NCBI GenBank assembly: GCA_023052935.1
Contig: CM041295.1
Location: 163,976,366 to 164,040,365 of the forward strand
Origin: Piezodorus guildinii
Lineage: Eukaryota; Arthropoda; Insecta; Hemiptera; Pentatomidae
Direction of reading: 5' to 3'
Length of the DNA: 64,000 nucleotides
The notes below the pieces were generated by a model. That model saw only the letters and a list, made by a program, of their open reading frames with translations, was not told the DNA's origin and searched no databases. Position 1 is the stretch's first letter; each line of letters starts with the position of its first letter. A program made the translations under genes and the position numbers. This document shows positions 46,380-58,740 of this stretch, in pieces.

Positions 46380-46620
46380 AGTTAACTATTTCTAATCAAC
46401 AAAATAAAAGGTACTTTAGAGGATTTTTTTTTCAGAATCATCGCTTTCAAAAACTTACCCTGTCACACTATTTCAATCAGAATGAAACCTACATAAAATA
46501 AGATCCAATTTAATTTTGCATAATTATAGTGAGATTAACTAAAGTCGTTAGAGACTTTTTCTTGGAAATATTTAAAATGTGGAAAACGCATGGTATAAAG
46601 TGGCACTCCTGATTCGTCTA
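46380..46620 (-). repeat. Dispersed repeat family B, internal fragment (copy B5)
   Basis: TGTCACACTATTTCAATCAG.ATGAAACCTACAT on the plus strand is the reverse complement of the ATGTAGGTTTCATTCTGATT.AAATGGTCTGACAG block of copy B4 (about 61103-61135). GCATGGTATAAAGTGGC also matches. Confidence 0.6.
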
Positions 46621-47741
46621 TTTTAATGAAATAGTTACTGTAACATCTCCGGAAATTGATTGTCTAAATATATATATATATAAAAGTTTCAGTTATGTAC
46701 GACGTATATATTACATTACTGGAGGTAGGGAAGCTTACGACTCATGCAGCAAGTAAAAATATTTGTAGTCCTAAAAATATCCACTCTCTTTAAACGATTT
46801 TGATGTCAAAGATCAAATTTAGCGTTTTCGTTTGAGCGTTTTTCAGAGATGTTCCCTTATCAGTCTAATTACATCCACTATTTATGCGCATGCGCGGACA
46901 TACTTTACTTGCTGAATCTCTATTTCGAAAACAGCTCTTGTCATTTGGCCCAAATCCAGTTGATAGTTGAGGATCGGTGTAATAAAAATGACTGATTATA
47001 AATTTTATCGAATCCTATCCATTGCTTTCGCTTACGCATGAGATAACACAATTTTTCTTAAAACACCTAAATTAAAAAACAAGACAAAAAAACTGTTCAA
47101 ATGGCTAAGCCCTAATTCGGAGTCGAGCGAGCTATAATCAATTCATTCTATTAACATTTTTAACTAATCAAATCGGACATCATTATTTTCAGGAAAATAT
47201 TTTTTTTTCTTTTAATAATAATTGTGATGTAATAAGATACAAATAATTATTTCAAGTCACAAATGATTAATAATATTATATAATGAGGAAACGCTTCCAA
47301 TATTTTGTTAATTACTCGTTTGATAATAAGTGGCATTTTCAAGAAGTCGTGAAATTTAAAAAAAAAGTACATTTTATTAATAATATATATACCTTTTTGG
47401 AAGTGATCAATTTAGTGGTGGTTCGTTAAATTTGTTGAAGTTTTGATAGTAATAAAAATTTTATTTGAGGATGCAATTAGTTTTTTTAAGATTAATATTA
47501 ATTGTCATTGTCAATACATTCTTCAGTATAGGGATCGCTTTCCGAAATTCTAATTCCGGTTTAAGAATGAGCGGTTATTATAAATTAAAACGCATACAAT
47601 GTCGTATAAAGATTTATTAATGTCTAAAGCAATGAAGCAAATTTGATTTTTATTGTAAATTATAAGGATATATAAAATACTAGTATTTAAGAGTTGAATA
47701 TGGATGAAAAATTGACATTCACAGTTTTAAATCCATTAATA

Positions 47742-47784
<43 letters not shown>

Positions 47785-50784
47785 CTCTATACAAACTTTT
47801 TAATAATGTAAAGTGAATAATGAAATAATAATAAATATAATTATGATATAACATAATATATTAAATAGCTCATCAGTAATATAATCTTACGAACTGATAG
47901 AGATGAATTATTAATGAAATGACCCTATCATTCATTGTTTGCAGTTATAAATAGTCTAACAATTACTTATTACTTCAGCATAACTGTGTTATAAGTTCTT
48001 AATTTATTTAAAAAAAAAAAAATTAAAAATTAGGACAGAACTAAAAAAATATATTTTCTGATCCTCCATTTTAGTTTTTTTCTTTTAGCGTAAAAATTGT
48101 TTCATAATTCTGATTATTAAATTGATATCATTTATTTTTTAAAAATTCTATGACCTTATTAATCTTATTAAAAATGAAGAATGATACATTAAACGAAAAG
48201 AAATATTGTGGTGTACTATAAGGTTCTGTACTGAGACCTTCTAAAAGTCAATGTCAATTATATATGCTATTGCTTATTTTTTTAAAGAAGTAATGATGTG
48301 AGTTTATATTCATTTATGCGAGTCACAAAGAACTTCATTATTTTACAATTACTATCTTTTTAAATAATTATTACATGTATTATGACATGTTCAGCATAAA
48401 TGCACAATACATCAATACCTACCCCTACCAAAACTAAATGCCTTTTGTAACTTCAAAGTAAATAATGGCTAATAATACTTCATCTAACGAATAGATTCAA
48501 TTAATGGTTTTATGGATATAATATTTCTCCACTAAAGAGAAGAGCTTGGGTAAAAATATTACTTGATTTTTCACACTCAAAAGGAATAATATCAGAACTC
48601 CAAAATAATTGTTTTGTTTTTTTTAAACTTAGTTCTATTTTCTAAGATTTTTTTTTCAAAAATTCAACGCAAGAATTATTTTATAAAGAATTTATATTGT
48701 TTAGTTCTCATGAAAAATTAGACGTCAAAACTTCCAATGCATTATAATAATAAAAAAAAAAATTATATATTATTTTAAATAAGTATTGATATTTATAAAT
48801 TAGATTATTTAAACAAAATCTCGTATGAATAGTATTTTAAGGGCCAATGAAAATAACACACGTCCAGAAACATGATAATAAAAAAATTAAGATTAACATC
48901 CTATTCTTAAAAACTGGTACCTATGTTTGCTTTTTGCAGTCAACATTTTCAGGGCAAATATCCTAATTTTTAGGGCACTATAAAATGTTATTTAACAAAA
49001 TAAACAAAACATGCAATATACACATTCGAATATCGATAATTTAGGAGTATCATCGACCAGAAATGGATTTGGCGCGAAAATTTACATCAGTTTCATTACT
49101 GTCTGAGTAATAAGATATTACAACATAATTGTTATCTCCTCGCGATAACAAAAAACAGTTCATTTGTTGAAATTGATTCATTATTTTCTATTAAAATCTC
49201 CCAGAGTCAAGATGGGAGAGGGGGAAAAAGAAAAATGAGCTATCTACCAAGGAGTTACCGAATATATTAATATTTGTTTTATCGCTTAAAGAAGCCTTAC
49301 ATATTATGGCTTATCTCAACTAGGAAAGAAAAGTGATTTCTATAATCATAAATGGAAAACATCGTAAGGCAATATTTTTTAATCATTTTTAGTCTGTGCC
49401 TAATAATTAAGATGCATATATAATATATTAAGAATATGTGTTATTCTCTGGAAAGGACCTAAATTAGGAACGAAAATCGCGTTTTGATTTTGGGAAAATT
49501 ACTCACTTTCGGGAAGGGCGTCCAATAAACTGGCATTTTAGGCCTATTTCATACTCCTGTGGGGCGTAATATTTAAATATCACAAAGAAATATCTCCCTT
49601 ATCACCTCATATCCATCGGAGCGATGCACTGTTTTCATTCGCCTGGACCTACGGACCTCCGCAACTAATTCCACTGTGAAGGAGGCAACACCACAGTAAG
49701 CGATCACGTGATAAACTGCCAGCGCCTCTGTCATTCACCAACTTTATGGTTTGATAAAATGTGTGGTCTATTACGAGAAGAGGGGGATTGTTTGTCTGTG
49801 TATTCTTATCGGGGAGATAGCATTGTTTCAACTAAATCCTTGTAATTAAAAACATTTGGTTAAACAGACGGCCCGAGCAAACACCACGTACGCTTATGTA
49901 ACATTCAGTCTATATAAACTATTATTACCCACAACAAGGGTCATAATTTCACTTTTATCTGACTGAGGCCGTTTTTTATGACTTACCCCCCTCCACTGCC
50001 AAACCGGATGAAACCGGTGAAAATAAATGGTTGCTACTATAAGTACAATCAACCATAATTGATTGAACACACGTTAATGAGTAGTACGTGGAGGTATTTT
50101 TATCCCATCTGATACATCACTCATTGGGATTATTTGGAATCCCTTAATAATATTTAGGCTATATATTTTTCTCTTGGGAGAGATACACTTTATGGAATAA
50201 GCGATGCTCCCCAACTTTATTGGGTTTCTTTTACACAGCTTACTTATTTTTCCTTATAGGACTATTTTATAAATTATAAAATTTTATAAATTTATTATAT
50301 TAATTATTTGTCTCTCTCTCTTTTTTTTTTTTTTTCTCTTTTCTGGCTTGTCTCTCATATATATATATATTAATATTAATAATAATTATAATAAATATCA
50401 CATGACAACTATATGATAACCTGCTTCAATATTAAATCTCTAGCATATGTAATAATAATAAAAAGTTAAAAGATTAAAATATAAATAAAAATCTGCACAT
50501 CCGTGTCCTTCCTGTGATCCCTTTTCCACCCGCTACGAATAAATGTGATGGTGTATATTTCCCAGGGAGTTTGATACTCCACAATGACAAACTGACTTCT
50601 TTCTTTTTTAACTGCCTACAAGTGTTGAGTATAAAAAAGTTTAATAAAGCTGCTAGGGAGAGATTAATATATTTTAATTCTCCCTTTGTAAATGATGACA
50701 ATCAAATATAAATTTATATGAATTTTGAATGGAGTAAATATAATTTATTGATTTAATACAAGATTCTATTTCCGACCAGCAAAA
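46621..50784. other. No recognisable gene or repeat
   Basis: Very AT-rich, with a (TA)n run at about 47749-47777 and poly(A)/poly(T) runs. A 60-codon minus-strand frame at 49649-49831 has no recognisable motif. GTGATTTATATG-type low complexity is common. Nothing else could be assigned in these 4 kb. Confidence 0.45.
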
Positions 50785-50890
50785 TAGAAACTAGTGCTCG
50801 CAACACACGACTTTTACTTACCTCACTTTTAAAATCAATTTAAGAAATTAAAAAACATAACAAAATTACATTATGTGATAATAGAAACAT
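50785..50890 (-). repeat. Family B right terminus (copy B6)
   Basis: On the minus strand GAGGTAAGTAAAAGTCGTGTGTTGCGAGC matches, apart from a few bases, GAGGTAAGTGAAAGTCGTGTGTTGCCCGC of copy B4 (61530-61558). About 70 bp of the adjoining AT-rich part also align loosely. Confidence 0.6.
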
Positions 50891-50904
50891 TTAATTTAAG
50901 TTAA

Positions 50905-51588
50905 AGTATTCGTAAACCTATGACATCCTGCCCTACAGTATCCTTTAATAACATTCCGCTCGTTCCAGTTGAACAGATCCGCTACCTAGGACTTTTACTT
51001 GACAAACGTTTAACATGGAATCCGCACACTAGACTGAAACGACAAGAAACTGCTCGCCGCTTTCGGTTACTTCAACACTTACTAGACAAACGCTCTAAAC
51101 TTTCACTTAACTACAAAAGACTCATCTACTTGACCATCATAAGACCTATGTGGACTTACGGAGTTGAGCTATGGGGCTCCACTAAACCATCAAATTCTTC
51201 CCGTATCCAATCCTTACAATCCAAAATCCTTCGAAAAATCCTAAACGCTCCTTATTTTGTCACGAATAAGCTTATCCATTAAGACCTTAATATTCCCTTT
51301 GTAGCTGATTTGGCCCGAACCAGGTATCAATCTTTCCATGACAAACTCCAATCCCACTCTTGACCATTAGTTTCTATCCTTGCTTCCTCTTCAATTCCCG
51401 ACAATCCTCCGAGGCGTCTGAAAAGAAGATGGCCTCGAGACCTTCTTGTTTAGATTGATTACTAGAGTGCTGCCAATGGGCAGTTGCTCTTCACGTTTTT
51501 CATGTACACTATCTTTAATCAGCATATTTACTTGATGTATTCCTATACAGTTGTAAATTTCAATAAAATATGATAAAAAAAAAAAAAA
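50905..51588 (+). mobile_element. Jockey-like LINE 3' fragment, best copy of family J (J6)
   Basis: A 120-codon frame from 50920 encodes the post-polymerase region: IRYLGLLLDKRLTWNPH, RQETARRFRLLQHLLDKRSKL, IRPMWTYGVELWGSTKPSN and ILRKILNAPYF. That is the usual Jockey-clade order after the YADD region. A stop at 51280-51282 interrupts it, and a few more codons (VADLARTRY) are recognisable beyond. The 3' untranslated region ends in poly(A) at 51574-51588, after AATAAA. The 5' side is truncated near 50905. This family differs from the full element at 39969-44510, which lacks poly(A). Confidence 0.82.
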
Positions 51589-52875
51589 AATTATAAATAA
51601 TACAAAATATAATCTGCAATAATTAACGTTTATGAGGTTTTTATCACACTCCATACATTTCAACAACTTATGTTATTCCTCATGTAATCTCATGTCAGGA
51701 AAAAACAATTAACATATATTTCTGCTCTTGCCTCCTACAGTTGATCATCAAATTATTTAATATTTTTGTATCCATGTTAACAACATGAAATGGTTAATTG
51801 TTTCACATCCATAAAATTAAAGGTATCTATCTAATAGGAAAACTAGAATTTGAAATTTTTCATTATCGCAATACCTTTATTTTTATTTTCCTTCTAATAC
51901 TTTTGACATTAGACATTGATTATTATTATTTTACTTTTTTATTATTTTTTGGGGTTTCGCTCCTTTCTCTCAGATAATTGGAGAAGCATTTACATCTCGG
52001 AAAAAACAGTCTAAACTCGGAAAAAGTACTAACTATATAGTAGTTTTTTTTACTATTTTATACGGGGGCCACAAACAAATTCACAAAAATTATAAGAAAA
52101 TGCTTTGATCGTTATGTTCCTTATGTTCTACCATCAAACCTCTATCCATTTAAAGGCATTTACCCACTTTTAGCTTGAGTTCCGGAGACAAGTCAAACTT
52201 CTGTGCTCCAACTACCGAGCTATCTAACACCTGTAGCGTGCTATGTCATTTTTTTTTTTTACTCCCAACACTAACAATAAATGTACCTGTTCGATAGCCG
52301 CTTAAGTGGCCTAGTTCACAAATAAAAATAATAATAATAAATAAATAAAAATGTTTCCAAGAATAATACGGAGTAAATTGAAATTTACGGCAGATAATGA
52401 GTAGTCATAACAGGAAAAAAAAAAATTAAAAAAAAAAGGCGATTATAGTATTTGTAACTACGTACAAACCTGCCTCAATAAACTTTAAATACCAGCTGGT
52501 ATTCAATCGAAACTAATTTGTTACACCGACAATAATGAAGTTGAAAATTTTACTATTTTATTTATTTTTATATTCTTTGTTTTACTGTATTATGTTAATC
52601 TTCAAAGATTTTAATTAGCTTGTTACACACTCATAAAATATGTATGTATTGTAAAATATTGAATGTATCATATATTTTATAAAATATTTTATGTATTATA
52701 TATTTTATCAAAATATTGTATGTATTTACCTATTGGGTTTACCTATGTATGTATGTATTTACCTAAAGTTCTTAGCTTTCCTTACTAGTGATATCAATAA
52801 AAACTTCAGATTCTTGTAAATATTTTAAATCAATTTTATGATTTGTATATGTAATCAAAAATTAAATATTTTTGA
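51589..52875. other. No recognisable gene or repeat
   Basis: AT-rich with short homopolymer runs (poly(T) at about 52249-52260, poly(A) at 52418-52437). TATTTTAT..ATGTATT units near 52640-52740 form a loose local repeat. Confidence 0.5.
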
Positions 52876-53085
52876 TCAATTATCCAGGAATTTGATCATG
52901 ATCAATAGTTGAAGGACGAATCGAGCGTCTTCCAAATCAAAATTTCCGGTTTTGAACCGAGCAAACCACTTACTGACGGTCCTTTCTCCTAAGGCACCAT
53001 CACCATGCACACTGTTGACTGTATTTGCAGTAAATTTTCCATTTCGGAAATTAAAAAAATCATTGAATGGCAAAAATATTTGTTT
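52876..53085 (-). pseudogene. Mariner transposase relic, N-terminal helix-turn-helix part
   Basis: The minus-strand frame contains GDGALGERTVSKWFARFKTGNFDLED, the second helix-turn-helix and linker of mariner-family transposases (usual form GEGALSERTVRKWFARFKSGDFDLED). Preceding residues (NFRNGKFTANTVNSVH) are a degraded first helix. A frameshift after LEDA puts the following IRPSTIDHD in another frame, and the copy ends at about 52876. No catalytic domain and no terminal inverted repeats were found. It differs from the element at 55806-56697 in sequence, so it is a separate mariner lineage. Confidence 0.8.
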
Positions 53086-53924
53086 TACTAAGAGCAAGCA
53101 AAATCCCACTTAAAGATAAAGATTCTCGGTTGAAACTGATGCATGAAAGCATCTTGACTAATCCTAAAAAAGAATATGTAAACATTATTGACAAGTAAAC
53201 ATGATTTTATAAACACAGACAGAATAGATTGAAATATTAAAAAAACGCTACGAACTTATTTTTCAACGCAATATTTTATCAAAAGATTGTGTGTATTATA
53301 TATTTTATCACAATATTTTATCTTCTATTCTTATTTTATTTTTCATATACTTCATAAAATACTTTCTTTGTTTTTGTTTCTAAAAGGGCACCACGCTGAA
53401 ATAATATTATTAGAAAAATTAAATAAATAACGAATTAATTTTTGGAAGATCACAATAGATCATAATTTAATCAATATATCATGAATCAAATGTTATTTTT
53501 AAAAATATTAAATAGAACTGAAGTAAGAAGAGAACTGAGAATGACATATCATACCAAGCGGAACGAGCAATGTTTCTAGTTTTCAGGTTGGCCATTTCTA
53601 ATGTAAGGAAGGCATAGAAAACAAAAAGACGGGCAAAACGAGGCGACTGACCCCGAAATTACCCACATCCTGCTGGAAGGGGGGGGGATATTGCGCTTTG
53701 TAACACAGGCTAATGATTTAAAGGGAAATGACGCCATCCTCACATAAATCAGAACATGTTATGTGACAAATTACCTTTTAATCAGAATAAGTAACAATTC
53801 GTATCAATATATCGTCAGTATATATTTGTTGTTGCGGAAATGATGTATCTGAATGTTTTTTTATTTAGAATTAACATTATCCCCAAACGTTACCTCAACC
53901 TTTCGTTGCAAACCGATGACCTGC
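53086..53924. other. No recognisable feature
   Basis: AT-rich. A small less AT-rich patch with a run of nine or more G lies at 53640-53700. Nothing assignable. Confidence 0.5.
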
Positions 53925-54430
53925 CAAAGTAAAATTTTAATAACACCCCACTCATTACTGTAAAACAAATTCGATTCACAGAACTCCATCTTGACAAACT
54001 TACTTGGAATCCTTATGCGACACTTAAACAACAAGAAATTGCATGTAGATAGCGATTACTAGAACACTTACTTGAAAAACGTTTATGACTTCCACTCTAT
54101 TAGAGAAAGCTCATTATGTTAGCATTATCAGGCCCTTCTGGTCATAGGATATCCAGCTTTGTGGCTCTATTTAACCATCTAATTTCTTCCGCATCAAATT
54201 AATTATCCATCGTAAAATCCTAAATGTTCCTTTCTTCGTCACAAATAAAATCAGCCATAATGAAATTAATATCCCAGTTGTTGCAGACCTATTTCCCCAC
54301 ATTTTCCTGACAACCTACCTAGGCGATTAAAAAGATGATGGCCGCAGGACCGACTAACTTAAATGAACTTGAGTGCTAGGTAGTTTCTTTACAAGTTTTT
54401 TTCACGCCCATAATTATCATTGAGTACAGT
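53925..54430 (+). mobile_element. Old Jockey-like LINE 3' fragment (copy J7)
   Basis: Follows copy J6 base by base with heavy substitution: CTGCCAAAGTAAAATTTTAATAACA, CTCCATCTTGACAAAC, ACACTTACTTGAAAAACG, CCATCTAATTTCTTCCGCATC and CCTACCTAGGCGATTAAAAAGATGATGG. Stops in all frames. A deletion removes the segment before the GACAACCTACCTAGG block. Confidence 0.7.
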
Positions 54431-54799
54431 TCCTGGTTGTATACAAGAATCCAATCAAGCTAAATAAAACTTTAGTTCTTTTCGCCTCGAGAATTACGTT
54501 CCACGCGTGATCTCTTCGGATGAGGCTATTCGTATTGAATGGGCATTTCTTTTGTACGATTGATATGCGGCCGCGCGTCTCTAAATAAAATAAAAATTGA
54601 ATATTCAAATTGATCTTGGAGGAGTCGATTGATGAAGAACAAAAGTTGAGTAGTCGATTACGAGTTCCTCTGGCAGGTGCTATCGCCGTTAATGAAGAAC
54701 AGTCATCTATAAAATATTACTGCATAATAATATCATTATTATATATTAGATTAGAAATAAAATTAAATATATAAACATAAACACTGAGTATACAGCTCA
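54431..54799. other. No recognisable feature
   Basis: AT-rich; a 63-codon minus-strand frame at 54417-54608 has no known motif. Confidence 0.45.
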
Positions 54800-55143
54800 T
54801 TAAGGTTTTTGAAATGAAGTTGGTATGTAAGATATTTAGTCCAAAGGGAGATGAGGTCACAGGGGAATTTAAAAAGTTACACAACGTGGAAATACGGAGC
54901 TTGTGCCCTGTCAGTATGATGGAGTTGATAGCATCTCGGCGATTCAAACAGGAGTGTTAAGCTGTTAGGCACAGTTAGTATACACTGGTGGGTTAGGTGT
55001 CGGTGGGAGGGCAATCCTTAACACAATATTAAGTCTCATCTCGGGGACTGGGCTTTGAATGGTGTTCATTAGATGAATTTGTGTAGGCAAGATTTGGTGG
55101 TATCGGCATTAAACTTTCGGGTTTGGTAAGCTTATTATTATTA
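54800..55143 (+). mobile_element. RTE-like LINE 3' fragment (copy K2)
   Basis: Residues readable from about 54802 (KVFE..LVCKIFSPKGDEVTG, then EFKKLHNVEIRSL) are homologous to KVFENKVLRKIIGPKRDEGTG of copy K3. The 3' end shows GGTGGTATCGGCATTAAACT, TTCGGGTTTGGTAAGC and a short TTA tail ending near 55143. There is a stop after about 50 codons and further decay downstream. Confidence 0.75.
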
Positions 55144-55803
55144 GAATAATTCTATTTTTAAATGGAATGATGGAGCCCGAGAAAAGATTGCCGACCGAGT
55201 TCTATAGGAGGGCGACTGGGAAGAGAGAGATGTGTGGAGCGCAGCTCTGTCTATCCCATCTTGGAACACACCGCCATTAAATAAGTAAATCGATAAATAT
55301 CTCAATAAATGTAGAAATAAAATTCTTGTCAAAATGAGCAATTTAGAAAGAAAGAAAGAAAAGTACATTTCACACAACACTAATATCATAAAATCATATA
55401 AAGAAAAGTTTTTGAGAACACATTTGTAGTGTGTCCTCATTTTAGAGTGAAATATGACTATTATTCTGACTTTTGTATACAATTCGGAAGATTGATTGCT
55501 GAGGAGATGATGGGATAATTTGTTTTTAAAGAAGATTTATATCAATTGATTGATTTTTTAATCTTGTTATATTATCACCATACATTTCATATCCATATTA
55601 TCACGTACAATATCACGCGGAAGATAGTAATAGTTAATTGAAAACGATTAAATAGAATAAAATGGATTATGTAGTAGAGTGGTTCCCAACTATTAGTCCG
55701 CAGACGATGTCCATGGGGCCCGTGAGATCTCATTGGGAAACTATTTATTGAAATAGTATAAATTACTTCAACATAAAATATTTGAGAAAATGTTACCTTG
55801 TAA
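55144..55803. other. No recognisable feature
   Basis: A 113-codon minus-strand frame at 55141-55482 has no recognisable motif. Confidence 0.45.
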
Positions 55804-55805
55804 TA

Positions 55806-56697
55806 TTGGGTTGATGCAAAATTAATGCAGGTTTCCTCTATTGCAATATCTTAATTCCAATTGTGTAAACAAAGCTAATCCTAACATTGATCATTATTAT
55901 ACCAAAACAAACCTTATCTAATACCCTCTCTTTCACCATGAATTTGTTTAGTAAATTCGTTTTGTTCAGTGTGTTCAAAGGTCTTGAATCGAAAATGTCA
56001 AAGTGCGATTTTCGTCAAATTTATTTTTACGAATTTAAATTAGGGCGCAGCGCTGCGCAAACGGCTCGTAATATTAATGAAGTGTGGGGTCAGGGGGCTA
56101 TTAATGAGTGTACGGTGCAGCGTTGGTTCCAGAAGTTTCGCAGAGGAGATTTCGACCTCGAAGACAAGGAAGGTCGGGGCCGTCATCTTGCTCTGGACAA
56201 CGACCAGCTGAGGTCAAAAGTGGAAGAAGACCCAACCAAAACCACACGAGAAATGGCGGCGGAACTCGGAACTCAAAAATTGCAACGTCTTTGCCCAGCA
56301 TTGATGAATCGGAAGGGGCCGATCCTGCTCCACGATAACGCCAGACCACACGTTGCACAACCAACGCTTCGACGACTGCACGAGTTGGGCTACGAAGTTC
56401 TCCAACATCCGCCTTATTCACCTGACCTCTCTCCTACAGACTTCCACTTTTTCAGGCATCTGGACAACTTTTTGAGGGAGAAAAATTTTCAAAACCAGGA
56501 CGACATTGAAAATTCTTTTCGTGATTTCATTGAGTCCAGGGATTCGGATTTTTTTTCTGGTGGAATAAGAAAGCTTGTTGAACGTTGGCAAAAGTGCATT
56601 GATTCAGATGGAAATTATTTTGATTAAATATATATGTAAATATATGGCGTATTTACAATACCTACTAAAAACCTGCATTAATTTTGCATCAACCCAA
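55806..56697 (+). mobile_element. Internally deleted mariner element with perfect ends
   Basis: 892 bp. Terminal inverted repeats of 29 identical bases start TTGGGTTGATGCAAAATT (55806-55834) and end at 56697 (56669-56697). A TA target duplication lies outside each end (55804-55805 and 56698-56699). Full-length mariners are about 1.3 kb, so some 400 bp are missing from the middle. Intact ends mean it could still be moved by a related transposase supplied in trans. Confidence 0.95.
55995..56627 (+). pseudogene. Mariner transposase with in-frame internal deletion (210 aa)
   Basis: An ATG at 55995 opens a frame to the stop at 56627 with no interruption. Residues 1-75 hold the paired helix-turn-helix DNA-binding part (YEFKLGRSAAQTARNIN, ECTVQRWFQKFRRGD, LEDKEGRGR). 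After MAAELG the protein jumps to KLQRLCPALMNRKGPILLHDNARPHVA, so about 125-135 residues are lost, including the first catalytic aspartate of the DD34D triad. The second (HDN) and third (SPTDFHFF) aspartates remain. Family proteins have about 340-350 residues. The deletion keeps the frame, so a DNA-binding but inactive protein could be made; whether it is expressed is unknown. The sequence is closest to the irritans/cecropia-like mariners, by inspection only. Confidence 0.9.
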
Positions 56698-56699
56698 TA

Positions 56700-57189
56700 A
56701 TAATCACAAATGTACACGGGCCAAATAAACATTTTAAGTGATATAATTGCTTGTGGTCACTGACAAGTGACTGCTACAGACAGCTTAATTAAAATTACTA
56801 AATAGAGCATTTTATAAAATTTTGGTAATAATGAACTTAAAGAACAGATGTAGCTTGGCATAAGATAATGGATGCTATTTGATTGTTATCATCAGGAAGT
56901 AAACGATAAAAAATGGAAACAATAATATTCTCGGTAATGAATGGAAATATATGTATAAAAAAACTTCAAAACTGGTATTCGGGTGGATACATGGGCATAG
57001 GCAGGGGGGTTCAGTTAGTAGGACTAATAAAAGTTGGTGTTACAAATAAAAATTATCAAAAAAACAAAAAAAAACAACTAAAATGAGGTATTGAGATAAA
57101 AAGTGTTGTTGGAGACTGTTTTTACTTCTATCCACTTACTTAATTTTCAAAATAATATCGGTATAGACGGTGTTTGAATAAAAACAAAA
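56700..57189. other. No recognisable feature
   Basis: AT-rich; nothing assigned. Confidence 0.5.
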
Positions 57190-57799
57190 AACTTACACAA
57201 TAGATTCAAACAAATGTATATCTTGGAACAGCAAATTCAGACATTACCACACAGTAACCGCAGCGGAAACGCTAACCTTGGGAAAGAGAAAACTGGAAGA
57301 CTTGGAAACAAACGAGAGAAAAATCTTAAGGAGAATTATGGGGCCAGCCAAGAACACTGAAGGACAGTACAGACTAAGAAGGAACAAAGAAATTTACCGT
57401 AACAACGAGCCAATAGATGAAATCATTAGAAAGCGAAGATTAAAATATTTCGGGCACGTTTGGAGGATGGAAGGAAACAGGATGGCCAAGAAATTAGTCG
57501 ATAAACTGTTTGAAATGAAAACGACTATAGTCTGGATTAAGGGAGTAAAGCAAGATCTTGATCGGGCTGGAACCAGAATTGAAGAAATAAAGAACAGAAA
57601 AATATTTGGAGAAAAAGCCAAGAAGGGTTGTTTCCAAGTCGAACAGATGAGGGTAAGAACGGGAACTAAGTGGACGGAAGAACGAAAGCAGCGATGACGG
57701 CTTCTTGGGAGAGGTGAAGAACAAATAAGAAGTTAAAATCTGCGTCAAATTAGTTTACCATCGTCATCTCCGAATGGTCTAGTTGAATAATAATAATAA
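57190..57799 (+). mobile_element. LINE C-terminal fragment with (AAT)n tail (element L)
   Basis: An open frame of about 160 codons to 57697 (no ATG; earlier codons from about 57190 also read in frame: KFRHYHTVTAAETLTL). It carries LETNERKILRRIMGP, YRLRRNKEIY, IDEIIRKRRLKYFGHVWRM, the region after the polymerase of endonuclease-reverse transcriptases of the RTE-like group. Polymerase and endonuclease are missing. The 3' end is (AAT)n at about 57786-57800. TAATTTTCAAA at 57141-57151 and 57800-57810 may be an 11-bp target duplication, but it is AT-rich and weak evidence. This is a different family from copies K1-K3. Confidence 0.75.
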
Positions 57800-57984
57800 T
57801 AATTTTCAAACAACTTGTTCGCACCTCTAAAGATTTTCAACGTATCAGACCCTCAATAACCAAGATCCTACAAACGCTATAGGGTATAGGTGTCTCAAGA
57901 ACGGTAGCAATAACTGACAAAAAATATGAATTTTGTCTTAATTTATTAATACTTATTCATGAATTAAAAAAACAAAAAAAAAAT

Positions 57985-58150
57985 CTTCTATCTAAACTTT
58001 ATAGAGGCTAGGTGGGCCCCAAGAGGATCTCCTTGAGGGTCGCCCAACGGCTGTAATAAAGCAATCAATATTTATTCCGTTACAGCCAGGTTTCGAATCC
58101 GGAACCTGGAGAACATTAATATTTTGCTCTATTCACTATACTTAACTCCT
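57985..58150 (-). mobile_element. tRNA-SINE type 1 with tRNA-like head (copy S1e)
   Basis: On the minus strand the head carries a box-A-like TATAGTGAATAGAGC and a box-B-like GGATTCGAAACC (plus 58089-58102), followed by CAGCCGTTGGGCGACCCTCA, GGCCCACCTAGCCTCTATAA. The body matches S1c and S1d. Confidence 0.7.
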
Positions 58151-58284
58151 CCTTTTATTCATGTATGCCTTACTAAATTACGTTTTCTACAGGTATTCTG
58201 GAATATTCACTCTATACGAAGTATAATAATTTGTTTGTAAATACAAATCCGAAATAGAGACGGTACAAGCTATACAGTACTCGC

Positions 58285-58740
58285 AATGCTCAACTGTTTC
58301 AAAGGTTAATTTGGTCTGGCCTCATCCGCACCAAACGCCGATCCAAGTCCTTATGGCAACGCACCCGCCACCCCACAGATCGCCGCTCCTATAACTTTTA
58401 TTGTAAACAATTAAAGAGAGAGCTGGCGACCTTCCGTTCCCAAACCTTTAGTTCCTTCCTTTCTTCTCTCTCGGCTCCTGACAATTCCTTGTGGAATGCC
58501 ACCAAGAAAATTCTTAAATCCCACCACATTTCTCATCCCGTAGTAATGGTTCCTGGGCTGAGTCTGATGAAGAGAAAGCCGAGGAACTTGCCAAATACAT
58601 TTCCCAAGTCTTCACACCTCATCCAGTATCCCATCGAAACCACACTGCAGTAGTGGAGGAGTTCCTTCAGTCTCCAATCCCAAATCAAGGTCAAATATCT
58701 TCTCCGAAAATTTACACTCTATAGACTGGAGGGCCCCTCT
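58285..58740 (+). mobile_element. Jockey-clade ORF2 linker fragment (copy J8)
   Basis: Translates as RTKRRSKSLWQRTRHPTDRR, then LKRELATFRS and LSAPDNSLWNATKKIL, the segment between endonuclease and polymerase of Jockey-clade ORF2. A frameshift near 58540 moves the rest (ESDEEKAEELAKYISQVFTP) to another frame. Both ends are truncated. It may belong to the same family as J1-J7, but the regions do not overlap, so this cannot be shown here. Confidence 0.75.
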
